Source: Luscinia megarhynchos
Lineage: Eukaryota > Chordata > Aves > Passeriformes > Turdidae
Length of the DNA: 64,000 nt
Direction of reading: 5' to 3'
NCBI GenBank assembly: GCA_034336665.1
Contig: CM067568.1
Location: 11,508,483 to 11,572,482, forward strand
Shown: one piece after another, positions 41,501 to 49,492 of the stretch
Layout: each line of letters begins with the position of its first letter
Numbering within the stretch: the stretch's first letter is position 1
The notes under the pieces: generated by a model
What the model was told of the DNA's origin: nothing
What the model saw: the letters and a program-made list of their open reading frames with translations, nothing else
The model's database searches: none
Made by a program: the position numbers and the translations under genes

Positions 41501-44500
41501 AATGTTCTGTGTGGAGACTTGTGCATGGTGGATTCTGCAGAGCCACTTCCTTACTGGAAGGGCACCCATCTCCTTAAAAGTCTCATGGGCACCCAGAGGA
41601 ATTGCTAGCAACTCTTGGCAGGGAACATAAATACCATTTTGTCCTACCAATATGTCATTTCTCTGCTTTAAAGTCATCTAAGAAAAAAATTATGGTGTTT
41701 CTGGCAATACACAATTAGCTTAACTAGCAAAATATGGTGTTCTACTCTACCCACAGATAGCTCACCAGGCCCATGCTCTATTCCAGAATAAGAATGGCTT
41801 TCTGCTCCAAGCTCTGATAATTATTCTGGAATTAAATGAGTTTTTACTGCACAGTAGAGTTGCCCATGAGGGAACCATTGCAGCACAGATAATGGCATCA
41901 GAATAAGCAATGGCAGTGTATGAAGGAGAATTTCCCAGTACAGATAATGGCACCAGAATAAGCAATGGCAGTGTATGAAGGAGAATTTCCCAGCACAGAA
42001 AGCCCAGCATCTGAGAATTGCTGAGATGTTATCTCTGACCTACTTTGCTCAAAGTACCATAGACATATCTCCACACAGGCATCCAATTATTTGTTGAAAT
42101 CAACAAGTATTTTTGTGCTACCCAGAATTAGTGCAAGCTAAAAGGGAGAGTGGAGCAGGATGATAGGTGGAAAGAAGTGTTCATTCTGTAGCATTTGCCA
42201 GCACAGGAATTGATTTCACAAACATGCTCATCCAAGCAGTGTAGCTCATTCAGCAGAGCATCAACTCCCATCAAAGAGTCATTCTTAACTTGGAATCAGC
42301 GTGCCCATAACAGCAACAAATGAACGGAAAAGAGCAGAATAGTTCTTTAGAAACAGCCCAGCTGTCTCATGCATCCCACACTGCCACATACAAATGTTTT
42401 CATTGAAGGGGAAAAAAAAAAAAAAAAAAAAAAGCAGCCCTGAAGCTCAATGCCACAGTTAAAAATGGTCATCAAACCCCAAAATGTACCATGCAAACTG
42501 GGGAACTGAAGACATTAAGCACATTCCCAGAGAAGGCCACACCAAAAAAGGAAACTTCTAGAGTTCTTCTAATATTTTCAAAAGCAACGTGCCCAACAAA
42601 GGATTTTACAAGGCAATAAAACACCCTGTTAGGTAATTAAATTCTTCTAAACCGGCTCTTGCAAACTGCATGGTTTATTACAAGGAGAGCTGCCCCGAGG
42701 GATTAACAAATGTCGTGTTGAATATGAGAAACATTGTATTTATTTGCTTCTCTGAAACCTTGTGAAACATTAAAAGGGTTTGAGAGACAAATTTAGAACA
42801 ATCTGATTTAGGGAAAATAAATCCTAAGTATTCCAGAGAATGGGGTGGTATAATATGACAGGAAGGGTCACTTTTACCTTGAGAGCACAGTTAATCTCAC
42901 TTATAGTGAGAAAATCTACTCTGGTGCAAACTGGTGTGAAATTTATCTTAGTGCATATATGAAATTTGTTACCAATTATAATGTCTTTTTCTCTGATTTG
43001 TGAAAATTAAAACCTTGATCAACTGACACTATAGTGGGTTTAGTAAACAGCACCATCTCTCTACTATAAGATATTATTTCTTAGAACAGCTCTGTATCTT
43101 TGATAACCTCTTCAGTGTAAGAGGAAAAAGAGAATTTCGATTTTGTCTGATTAAAAAATAAACAAACTAAATGTTTGTGCTAAATCAAATTTTTTGGTTT
43201 CAACTGGAAAGAAATTCAGTTTCATCTTTACAAATTAATCCCAGACCCTAAGAAACAGACAGTAAAGAGAAATATTATTAATGTTTTTAATATTTATTAG
43301 AAAAAGAAAATGAAAATAATACTAAGTTGAAAAAATAATTCTCCATCTGAAACCACCTACTTGCTAAAAAGGCCCATTATTACCAAAACCTCAACATCTA
43401 AACAATGCAATTTCCAGATTCTAACAGTAAATTCTGTAGCTGTAATCAGCTAAAATTTCCATCTATTGCTAACCAGGAGGAAAGACTGAAACATGCATTT
43501 CTCAGAGCAGGATTTGTTAGTCCACTAAATACCCACCCTGCTCTTGTGGAAAAATAAGACCACCAAGTGAAAATAAAACAACAACAGACAAAAACTACAG
43601 CACGTGGAGTAAAACTGGCAGAATTTTGAACTGAATTCTGGGTTAAGCTTTTGTTTGTCTAAGAGTAGAATATTGGTTGGTCTTTTTTTCTTTTTTTAAA
43701 CAGAGTTAGATTTGCAAAGGCATCCAAAATTTAAACCCCAAAACCTAAAAACCCTGCCACCTAACACCATTCCCAACCAAAAAGCTGCCAGCTGCATTCC
43801 CAACCAATATCAGTTGATTTCAGCTTCTGTCCCACAAACTCATCAATAATCAGGGAAGGAAGCCTTTTGCTATGCTTATGAATCCCTTATGAATTACATT
43901 CCACTTAATGATCTGCAAAACAAGAAAACTGGAAAATTACTGCTCTCTAGATATATTGGAGGTGTTACCAACCTGGAATGATATCTACAAGAGTCACATT
44001 TTGGACAAGGATTACCCAAGCTGCTCCTTAGGAAATCCTGAGGAAAAGTATGCCATCCCATTTTAGAGGGCCAAAAGCATGGGCCATATGAGGACAGAAC
44101 TAAAAAATACCTGGTTTCCTTAGGATTTATTTCTGATTATTAAGAAAATATATACTATTTGAAAAGAAATGACATTATAATTTTTTTTCCTCCTGTGGGT
44201 GTGACACTCTGTCCCTACTGGTCCTGTAATCTTCAATAAGAAAGTGGAGTTGTCATACACGTTTGAAATGTTCTTCTCTACCTATTTTAATTGACTTTGC
44301 AGAAACACAGTATCTTTGAAATTTCTATATTCAGTCCTAGCTGAACTTAGTTAACAGGTTTCAAATTTATCATAATCAATTTCAGGCTTAAGCAAAACTG
44401 CATGCAGAGGAACGTTCAGAGTAGAACCCACCAGCTTTACTTAGTAGGAACCAAGGCTGAAGACACTTAAATAGTCATGGCAGAAGGGACAAGCTGTCTC

Positions 44501-47500
44501 TTTCCCAGGTCAGCACTGAAATGGCAACCTTGCTCCCTCCTGTTAGGCTACAATTGCAAGATCTGATGGTTTTTTATCCCCAAACTGAAGTAGTGTAAGA
44601 TAAGGTGTTGTAAGATATAAATCAATAATTTACTAAAACACACAAAATGAGAGCCTTTTGTAGGAAATAGAAAAAACAGAAACTTCCACAGATACTGAAG
44701 GGTTTGATTTGCAGCCTTGGAAAAAGCTTGGATTGATGTAAAAATAAAAGCACACAGACATTAAGCAGAAAAATTATAGGCTTGTATTTCTATAGTTATA
44801 AGTAAAATATGCCTTTAAGTAAGTTAGAAACTGCATTGGGTAAGATGGTGAAGGGTTTTACAGGGTAGTAATGTCATTGCATAGACTAAGCTAAGAGTTC
44901 AGATGTTACAATAGAAGCATATGTAGTAGTAGCCCATTAGATAAAAGTACATCAGAATTAGGTTAGAAAAACAAAATAAACTTTGTGGCAACTTTCCATT
45001 GGATTAGAATGTTGCCTTGTAACAAAGAAATTGTGTCTACTTTGAGCTGTGGCTGACTTCCTACTCCTCTAAAATCTCACAGCCTTTGAGACTGATTTAT
45101 ATCTGAGTAATAAATCGTTTTTAATGTGACAGTTGTCCCATCCCTTCATTAAGACACCAATAATAGCCTTTGTTCTGATGAGCACAAAATGAGCACTACA
45201 CTAGGACTCTCAGCAAACACTCCTGCCAGAGGTGACATTCTGTACCATAATAGCCAGAGATTGTTGGAGTCCATAAATCAGAGAGAGGTCTCTCTGCATC
45301 TTTCAGAGAGAGATTAGAGTGCAGGGATGGAATTAAAACCTTTGGATGGATTGAAGTATATTAAACCACTCACACATAAAGTAGAGGTGTAAGTTTAAGT
45401 TTTAGAATAAGCAAGTAAGTTTAAATAAGTAAGAATATGTTATAAGTGCTTAAAAGAATAAAGGTCTTAGATACCAGTGTAGAAGAGCAAGTTCTAGTGA
45501 AGGTTGAAAAACACAGTCCTAGATACTAGTTTTGAAAACATATTTCCATGTAGGCTCCAAGAACATAGTTTTAGACATAACAAAACTATAGTAAGCATAT
45601 TGCTTACATCTTTTAGATAGAACAAGATAGACCATATGCATAGTTTATACATAACCCGGCATGCTAAGAAAGTAGAATTTTAATAGGTTAAGAAAAATGG
45701 TTTAAGTTCATGTTTTTAGCTTATTGGATAATTTGTGTATAAGAATCTGTGCACTGGGGAGAGATGTGCTCTTGTCTCTCGCTGTTCTTCTCTCCTCACC
45801 ACCAGCACCATCACCTGAAGAAGACAGGAGCTGCCACAGCAACATCAGGAGCAGCTTGTACTTCTATTTGGGACTTTACGTCTATGTAGGACTCCACCGA
45901 AAAGTTTGAGCATGGATTTTAACGCTTGTTAACTCTTTGCCTTTCAAGACTGATGTGCCTTTACAACAAACAACTTTATAGCAATCAGTAGCTGCTCAGC
46001 TCTTTTAAAGAAAACAAACAGCCAACATTCTGTACCATGATAGATGGTGCTGCTGTTGCTGTTGAGATAGGACTCAACCAGCGGAGCCTGCTCCTCCGAA
46101 TGCTTCGTCCGGCGCGTCCTCGCCCGGCTGTCCACGTTGGACTGAACCATCAGCGGCTCCTGGCGCTTCTTCTTCTGCTTCTGTTCCAGCAGTGCTCTCT
46201 GGAGAAAACACAGAGAAAAGCATCTCTTACTGGACTCCAAACAGCAGCAATCTACAGCAGAAAACAATGGTCAGCTTTGCATCTTCCTCAGCTTTACGGC
46301 GGCGGCAGCTGGCAAGCAGGAGATTGGGATGTCAGGTTACTGGAAATCTTTCCAAAAATCCACAACCAACCCACTGCTGAAACACCTTCTGCAGAAAACA
46401 GCAAGTAATTAAAATACATCTTTCTGAGCAGCCCACCAGCTGTCAGAGCTTGCTTGGAAATAACCCTTGGGAAAACAACAGTGTGAGAATACTGGCTGTG
46501 AGGAAATGGGAGGGTAAGCAAGGGCATGAGGCAGACATGCCAATTTCAGTTTCTGTAAATTAAAAGCAGGTAATTGCAAACTAGAATCAAGTGATAATAC
46601 TGGACATGAGCCTAATTTATCAGCTATAATAGATGAACTTTAATTAAACACTTAAATTTCTCAGCTAGACCTGCTGAAAACCAAAACCTTCAGCACCCAG
46701 TGGTACCATAGGGACCTTGTTTGGGTCCTCTTCCACAGCCTCAGAGAACTGAACTGTTAATTTTACTTATCTGTTACCTTACCATTTCCTTGCTTCTGTT
46801 GCAGTGATATTTTAGCTTCCAGAAAGGAGATGCAATAAAACTGAGGAATAAAAATGGAGAGTGAACTCTTTCAGCTCCCTAAGTTGTGTTAATACCTCAA
46901 CATGACTCCAACATAATCAGAAGTACAGGATTATGGCATAAATAGTTCTTGAATTTGAAAATGAGATGCTGGTAGACATGCAAGCTGGTGAAATAGTGGC
47001 AAGAGAAAAGGATAAAATTAAATTCACAAGGTTTAACTATAAAAATGATAACTTTTTTTGAGAAGGGGACCACAGAAATCAAAGTAAAAGCAGAAACCTC
47101 AGCTTCCATTAAAACTTGATGACAATTCCCTCAGATTTCATGCACGGGGTTCTGATTCCCTTGCACAAGTCCTGTAGGAATGCAGTCAGAAAACAGGCAA
47201 CACAGCACACAGTGCCATAAGGTTACAGCCACAAGAGCTAAATCCACTGAATCAAAACTTTGTGGCTAACCTCTGCTGGTTGGGGTGGCTGTTCCATCAG
47301 TGGGGTAACAAATACATTGTACAACACTTAAAACAAGTCCAAGGCAGCGGGAATCACTCAAACCACACTCAGAAGACAAGTTTTAATGGAAGCTAGACTT
47401 GTGAGTTAAATTCCACCTCCACAGATCTCTCTTCTGCATTCCCCAATCAGAGGATGCAATTTTCTAATCAGTGTTTTCATTACTCCAGGATTCAGACTTT

Positions 47501-47585
47501 AGGGAGCAAGAAGGTCCTCCTCCAAAACCTTACCTGTCTGTCAAGCTTCTGCTGACGCAGGCTGCTCCCCTCATCATCCAGAACA
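11400..47585 (-). CDS. TUB: Tubby (TUB), 11 coding exons, first coding exon absent
   Basis: Joined exons (47534-47585, 46036-46198, 34044-34178, 25536-25703, 20217-20339, 19238-19429, 18574-18686, 17490-17604, 12478-12576, 11927-12098, 11400-11533) encode 487 residues plus a stop after one extra base in 20316-20319 is discounted. Tubby is a PI(4,5)P2-binding bipartite protein: an N-terminal IFT-A-binding and basic region, an acidic/serine linker, and a C-terminal tubby domain (about residues 232-487) that folds as a barrel round a central helix. The assignment to TUB rather than TULP1 or TULP3 rests on the C-terminal exons, which from memory match mammalian tubby nearly residue for residue and end in the family tail FDSKLACE. 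K313 and R315 correspond to the phosphoinositide-binding Lys/Arg of mouse tubby. The length fits the roughly 505-residue mammalian form minus a short first exon. The reading frame is broken as given (see exon 20217-20339). Confidence 0.96.
11534..11926 (-). other. TUB: TUB last intron
   Basis: This 393-bp intron has donor GTAAGT and acceptor tttcttgcag. Nothing else is recognisable in it. It is the counterpart of the intron retained in the tubby mouse mutant. Confidence 0.95.
11927..12098 (-). CDS. TUB: TUB exon 11 (tubby domain, penultimate exon)
   Basis: This 172-bp exon encodes residues 387-443 plus one base of Pro444: [20 protein letters not shown], then [20 protein letters not shown] and [16 protein letters not shown]. 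The NFHGRV...ASVKNFQ stretch is diagnostic for the family. The acceptor is tgtgcag and the donor is GTAAGT. The homologous donor is the one destroyed in the obese tubby mouse. Here it is intact, and reading through it would add only two codons before a TAG stop. Confidence 0.98.
12099..12477 (-). other. TUB: TUB intron between exons 10 and 11
   Basis: This 379-bp intron has consensus GTAAGT and tgtgcag ends. It has no repeat or reading frame of note. Confidence 0.95.
12478..12576 (-). CDS. TUB: TUB exon 10 (tubby domain)
   Basis: This 99-bp exon is exactly 33 codons (354-386), phase 0 at both ends. It begins [19 protein letters not shown] and ends [21 protein letters not shown] is a family signature. 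The acceptor is tttttag and the donor is GTAAGT. It lies close to exon 11, with a 379-bp intron between them, and far from exon 9. Confidence 0.97.
12577..17489 (-). other. TUB: TUB intron between exons 9 and 10
   Basis: This 4.9-kb intron contains a short direct repeat, ATTTAAGTTA twice in tandem (12651-12670), within a wider AGTTAA-rich stretch from about 12618. A plus-strand open frame of 175 codons (16610-17137) is the longest in the window, but its translation has no recognisable domain and I treat it as chance. No exon of another gene is evident. Confidence 0.9.
17490..17604 (-). CDS. TUB: TUB exon 9 (tubby domain core)
   Basis: This 115-bp exon gives the last base of Arg315 and then 38 codons (316-353): [17 protein letters not shown], a short variable loop ([10 protein letters not shown]), then [23 protein letters not shown] is among the most conserved stretches of all tubby-like proteins. 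The acceptor is ttttggtag and the donor is a consensus GTAAGT. It ends in phase 0. Confidence 0.97.
17605..18573 (-). other. TUB: TUB intron between exons 8 and 9
   Basis: This 969-bp intron has donor GTAAAC and acceptor ttttggtag. It splits the codon of Arg315. I see no repeat or other feature. Confidence 0.95.
18574..18686 (-). CDS. TUB: TUB exon 8 (tubby domain, phosphoinositide site)
   Basis: This 113-bp exon encodes residues 278-314 plus two bases of Arg315. It starts [18 protein letters not shown], continues [15 protein letters not shown] and ends IGKL. K313 and the split-codon R315 correspond by position to mouse K330 and R332, which bind PI(4,5)P2 and tether tubby to the plasma membrane (known from structure and mutagenesis). 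The RKRKK cluster is a second basic patch. The acceptor is attgcttag and the donor is GTAAAC. Confidence 0.96.
18687..19237 (-). other. TUB: TUB intron between exons 7 and 8
   Basis: This 551-bp intron has the unusual donor GTCATA and a T-rich acceptor region ending attgcttag. It is AT-rich with several T-runs. No other feature is seen. Confidence 0.93.
19238..19429 (-). CDS. TUB: TUB exon 7 (start of tubby domain)
   Basis: This 192-bp exon is exactly 64 codons (residues 214-277), phase 0 at both ends. After a variable Ser/Pro start (EAASAPSPS) the tubby domain opens at about residue 232 with [18 protein letters not shown], continues [18 protein letters not shown] and ends REHGKK. These are the opening strands of the barrel. 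The acceptor is ttattttag. The donor is the weak GTCATA but is fixed by frame, since the next exon starts at the conserved VFLLAGRKR. Confidence 0.96.
19430..20216 (-). other. TUB: TUB intron between exons 6 and 7
   Basis: This 787-bp intron has donor GTAAGG and acceptor ttattttag. It includes a mildly GC-rich stretch (about 19560-19700) with overlapping short frames on both strands and no recognisable homology. Confidence 0.94.
20217..20339 (-). CDS. TUB: TUB exon 6 (acidic/serine linker) with a one-base frameshift
   Basis: The splice sites are intact (acceptor tttctcctcag, donor GTAAGG). The expected frame is GC plus 40 codons (122 bp), but the exon is 123 bp. Coding reads GISSSMNF and then, because the plus-strand A-run at 20316-20319 has four A where three fit, meets TGA at once. 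Dropping one base restores an acidic run ([10 protein letters not shown]), [13 protein letters not shown] and SATSKKSNK, matching mammalian tubby and joining the next exon in phase 0. No compensating indel is present in this or later exons. Taken literally, the allele would lose the whole tubby domain. A homopolymer error in the assembly is the simplest explanation, but a real mutation cannot be excluded from one sequence. Confidence 0.93.
21110..21129 (+). repeat. Poly(A) tract, 20 bases
   Basis: An uninterrupted A-run inside the TUB intron between exons 5 and 6, with no recognisable retroposed sequence on its left side. On the TUB sense strand it is a T-run. Confidence 0.9.
23135..23850 (-). 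repeat. CR1 LINE, 5'-truncated, about 0.7 kb
   Basis: Read on the plus strand it starts with the inverted CR1 tail (atagaatcacagaa), then ttgcaagggacccttcagg and catggagtccaactt, the classic inverted 3' UTR. It continues with the inverted end of ORF2; for example the minus-strand frame contains [19 protein letters not shown], the conserved CR1 ORF2 C-terminal motif. Stops and frame changes show that it is dead. The far end, near 23.8 kb, is approximate. It is transcribed in sense with TUB, because both are on the minus strand. Confidence 0.85.
25536..25703 (-). CDS. TUB: TUB exon 5 (linker)
   Basis: This 168-bp exon completes a Gly codon (G|GG), encodes residues 118-172 and ends with one G; it is also phase 1 on both sides and so frame-neutral if skipped. 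It contains [14 protein letters not shown] and ends DLRTAMQKK, both strongly reminiscent of the mammalian exon. A glutamine run (GQQQQSKQ) lies near the end. The acceptor is ctgacag and the donor is a consensus GTAAGT. The linker is expected to be disordered and is the least conserved part of the protein. Confidence 0.92.
28876..28912 (+). repeat. Possible MIR-like SINE remnant
   Basis: tccctgctttacaaatgagg followed by agctgcaggacaggga resembles the MIR core (ctcattttacagatgagg, then aactgaggcacagaga). Some bases further on, ccaaggtcaggcag (about 29017) could be the continuation, but spacing is disrupted. MIR copies are few and ancient in birds, so this is a weak call. Confidence 0.25.
29463..29530 (-). 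repeat. CR1 LINE 3'-region fragment
   Basis: The plus strand reads gaaaggacatctagaggtga, then tttagtccaaaattccac, then caccagatcaggac. This matches the order of the inverted CR1 3' UTR (ggacctctggaggtcatctagtcc ... gatcaggttgctc), with about a quarter of positions diverged. It is short and old, and the terminal tail repeat is missing. Confidence 0.55.
34022..34040 (-). promoter_or_regulatory. Two RBFOX-type TGCATG motifs downstream of the exon 4 donor
   Basis: On the TUB sense strand TGCATG occurs at 34037-34032 and 34027-34022, which is intron positions about +7 to +12 and +17 to +22. The first lies inside a perfect 14-base palindrome, AGCTGCATGCAGCT (34027-34040). (U)GCAUG just downstream of a cassette exon is the established site through which RBFOX proteins promote inclusion in neurons and muscle. 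Here it sits next to a weak donor of a frame-neutral exon. Regulation is inferred; the motifs themselves are directly visible. Confidence 0.5.
34044..34178 (-). CDS. TUB: TUB exon 4 (Lys/Ala-rich linker, likely cassette exon)
   Basis: This 135-bp exon completes a Val codon (G|TG), encodes 44 further residues (73-116) and leaves a single G, so it is phase 1 on both sides and can be skipped without a frameshift. It starts VQEAE and ends RKEKKGKHK, both matching mammalian tubby. The middle is low-complexity and rich in Lys, Ala and Ser. The acceptor (gaagcag) lacks pyrimidines next to the AG; the T-rich tract lies about 25 bases further upstream. The donor is GTTAGC, also weak. Two TGCATG motifs follow the donor. 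The acceptor choice is fixed by frame: the other AG, four bases downstream, would break the reading frame. Confidence 0.9.
40740..40775. promoter_or_regulatory. Cluster of three TAATTA homeodomain-type sites
   Basis: TAATTA occurs at 40740-40745, 40753-40758 and 40770-40775. TAATTA is the core recognised by many homeodomain factors (known). The surrounding sequence is AT-rich, so chance remains a fair explanation. A regulatory role in the TUB intron is inference only. Confidence 0.25.
41886..42000. repeat. Tandem duplication, 55-bp unit, two copies
   Basis: Unit 1 (41886-41940) and unit 2 (41941-41995) begin CAGATAATGGCA and differ at only two positions (T/C in each case). A third partial start (CAGA) follows, and the preceding bases (cagca) match the unit ends, so it is a short minisatellite of just over two units. 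The near-identity suggests a recent duplication. Confidence 0.95.
42412..42433 (+). repeat. Poly(A) tract, 22 bases
   Basis: An uninterrupted run of A preceded by GGGG and followed by GCAGCC. No retrotransposon or processed pseudogene is recognisable beside it, so it is annotated as a simple repeat. Length is likely variable between individuals. Confidence 0.9.
44590..45162 (+). mobile_element. Probable solitary LTR of an endogenous retrovirus (boundaries approximate)
   Basis: The segment is very AT-rich at its start and ends with features typical of an LTR R/U5 region: an AATAAA signal (45109-45114) followed by a T-rich stretch and gacagttgtcccatccc, close to a CA end near 45.16 kb. The style resembles ERVL-like LTRs of songbirds, from memory. 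I could not define target-site duplications or see an internal gag/pol region, so this is a pattern-based call. Confidence 0.4.
45380..45910 (+). mobile_element. Second LTR-like segment beside TUB exon 3
   Basis: It begins with a purine/T-rich stretch of repeated aagt and taag words and passes a TATA-like area near 45640. It then changes abruptly to a pyrimidine-rich, GC-richer end (gctgttcttctctcctc, then accatcacctgaagaagac). This U3-to-U5 style change resembles a retroviral LTR. A plus-strand frame of 61 codons there has no recognisable product. It ends about 130 bases from TUB exon 3. Boundaries and family are uncertain. Confidence 0.35.
46036..46198 (-). CDS. TUB: TUB exon 3 (basic nuclear-localisation region)
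   Basis: This 163-bp exon encodes residues 18-71 plus one base of the next codon. It begins [15 protein letters not shown], a basic stretch previously proposed as a nuclear localisation signal and also part of the N-terminal IFT-A-binding segment. It continues with [12 protein letters not shown], a well-conserved tubby landmark, and ends in a Ser/Asn-rich stretch. The acceptor has a good pyrimidine tract (ttttctccag). The donor is GTACAG, which is suboptimal. The arginine-rich part is CpG-rich compared with its surroundings, as expected for CGN codons. LTR-like sequence lies immediately downstream of the exon in the intron (45380-45910 on the window). Confidence 0.95.
46199..47533 (-). other. 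TUB: TUB intron between exons 2 and 3
   Basis: This 1.3-kb intron has donor GTAAGG and acceptor ttttctccag. A short CpG-containing patch (ttacggcggcggcagc) lies near 46296. I see no repeat and no exon. Confidence 0.94.
47534..47585 (-). CDS. TUB: TUB exon 2 (N-terminal helix)
   Basis: This 52-bp exon has acceptor tttgcag before 47585 and donor GTAAGG after 47534. It starts with the third base of a split codon, followed by 17 codons beginning VLDDEG and ending KLDRQ. VLDDEG is the point where alternative first exons join in mammalian TUB (known for the family). The segment belongs to the conserved N-terminal region shared with TULP3 that contacts the IFT-A complex. The split first codon becomes Ser or Arg depending on which first exon is used. 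Both alternatives are known in mammals, and neither first exon is recognisable in the window. Confidence 0.93.
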
Positions 47586-49458
47586 CTGCAAAGACAAAGA
47601 GTACATAATTGGAACAAATTTAGCACTCAAAACAACACCTAACAGCACCCAGTGGAACAAATTCTCACAGGAGTTATCCATACAAAACTCCCACTATGTT
47701 CCACGGAAGTTTGCCTGCCCTAACTGAAAAAACTTGGCTTCAGAGGATTTAAATGCAGTCCACGAAAAACTGAAAAACTCTGGCTCACACAAACTTCAAC
47801 AAAAATGTATAATCAGGCAGCTCAAAAAGAAATGCAAAATCCACTGTCTACAGCTTGGTTTCTTTTCCACTCTCTTCTGAATGCAAAACATCAATGTATA
47901 CAGCACTGAAATTGAAAATTTGCATATAAAGCCTAGAAAAAGGGAGGAGTGTAAGTGAACTGCTTAGCAACTCAGCAGTACTTAAAATTATGGTAGCAAA
48001 ATTAACCACCTAATCTTTTGAACACTGAAAACCATAATTTATTCCTGAATACCTGAGAAGTCACACTTACTGCCACACACTTCAACGTTTAGAGGTGAGC
48101 AAGATAACAGCATTGCTCACTGCCCATATGTCTCCTAATTTTTGCTTGTTGGGAGATTAGCTCCTGTGCATTCAATCATTTTCATTAATTAAAGACTGGC
48201 ATTGAAATCAAAAAGCTATTTTTGCAAAGTACTTTATCAAACTACTGACTAGGCTTTATTTTTCTGGAGAACAAAGGTCTCTATTGCAAGAACAATGTGG
48301 TTAAATATTGATCATAGATAATTGAATCTTTTAAACAATAATATGTCATCTACAAAGAAAATTGTGCTATAGAACAAAAACAATGGCCTCTTACAAGGAA
48401 AATTAATTTTCTCTTACAATACACTTTCATAAAATGTTAGCCCCTTCTCTTATATCGCTCCTAGCAATCAAAAAGAGCCAATAAAAGCTCCAGGACAAAC
48501 AAACCTGGATTCTGACCTACATACACACCAACAGTATTGCAATGGAAATGATATAAAAAATGTGAATGCCGTGTATTAATTCTTTAGGAGACAGTAACAT
48601 TGTAGCAGAGCTAAACAGAACAGCTAAAAAAGGCATGCAGAATGCCACTTTTCCAATGCCAGCATTATCAAAGACCTATAATTAAGCATTTCTGGTAGCA
48701 TCAGCCTTTTACAATTTTTCTTAGGCTATCTGCTACAAAAGGCTGATGTTCCACAGATTGCAACTGTGCTGTTCAAGTACCTCAAGTACGAAATTATCAT
48801 CTCTTGTAGAAGTAATGCATTACCCATAGTCCACAAAGAGAGATTACAGAAAAAAACCCTCACACTCATAAAAATGTTCTGCTTTACACCAAGCATTCTT
48901 CATTTTATAAATAATATAATTTATAAAAGGGAGACACACATTCCTCCATGGTATTGCAATATCAGGTTTGCAGAAGTGTTTCACTACAAGTGCTGCAGTA
49001 TTAGCTGCACTGCCAGAAAGTACAACTACCCCAATGGAGATTTTTGGCCAAACCAATTGAGTCAAAGATGCCTAAGTGTAAAGTTTCAGGCTCAATGGCC
49101 TGAACAAATCCTCCTCATTTCAGACAATGCTTGAAAAGAAGCCAAAACCATGTAATGATGCTAACAGAGATGCCAAGAACTGCAGAGGCAGCAATGCATA
49201 CACCATCCCAGCATCCATGTCCTGGCACACTGTATGAAAAAAGGGGGCAGGAAAATAACCTGTGCCTGGGTGGGAAGCCACAACAAGGCAAATTCAGGTT
49301 CAGGCACAGCTCCTTTATGTTTCTTAGTGCCCAACTGAAGCATGCTAAACATGGCAGTTTAAATAACACCAGGCAGCAAACTCCAATCAGTGAACGGTGT
49401 GATTTGCATTCTGAATTCCAGGAATGCAAAGCAACAATCAGATAGACCAGAGGACTGC

Positions 49459-49492
49459 AAAAAAAAAAAAAAAAAGAAACAAACAAACAAAC
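49459..49492 (+). repeat. A17 run followed by (AAAC)4
   Basis: Seventeen A (49459-49475), one G, then four AAAC units (49477-49492). It is a compound microsatellite. It may mark the tail of a very old retroposed insertion, but no body of such an element is recognisable. Confidence 0.9.

Larger units (their letters stand above)
34179..46035 (-). other. TUB: TUB intron between exons 3 and 4
   Basis: This 11.9-kb intron, the longest fully bounded one, has donor GTACAG and acceptor gaagcag. It contains a GC-rich, CpG-poor block (39437-39760), a TAATTA cluster (40740-40775), a 55-bp tandem duplication (41886-42000), a run of 22 A (42412-42433), a possibly conserved segment near 42.6-42.8 kb, and two LTR-like segments (44590-45162, 45380-45910). 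No coding exon is evident within it. Confidence 0.92.

Noticed and set aside
46037..46408. Plus-strand frame of 123 codons
   Set aside because: It is the antisense shadow of TUB exon 3 extended into the adjacent intron.
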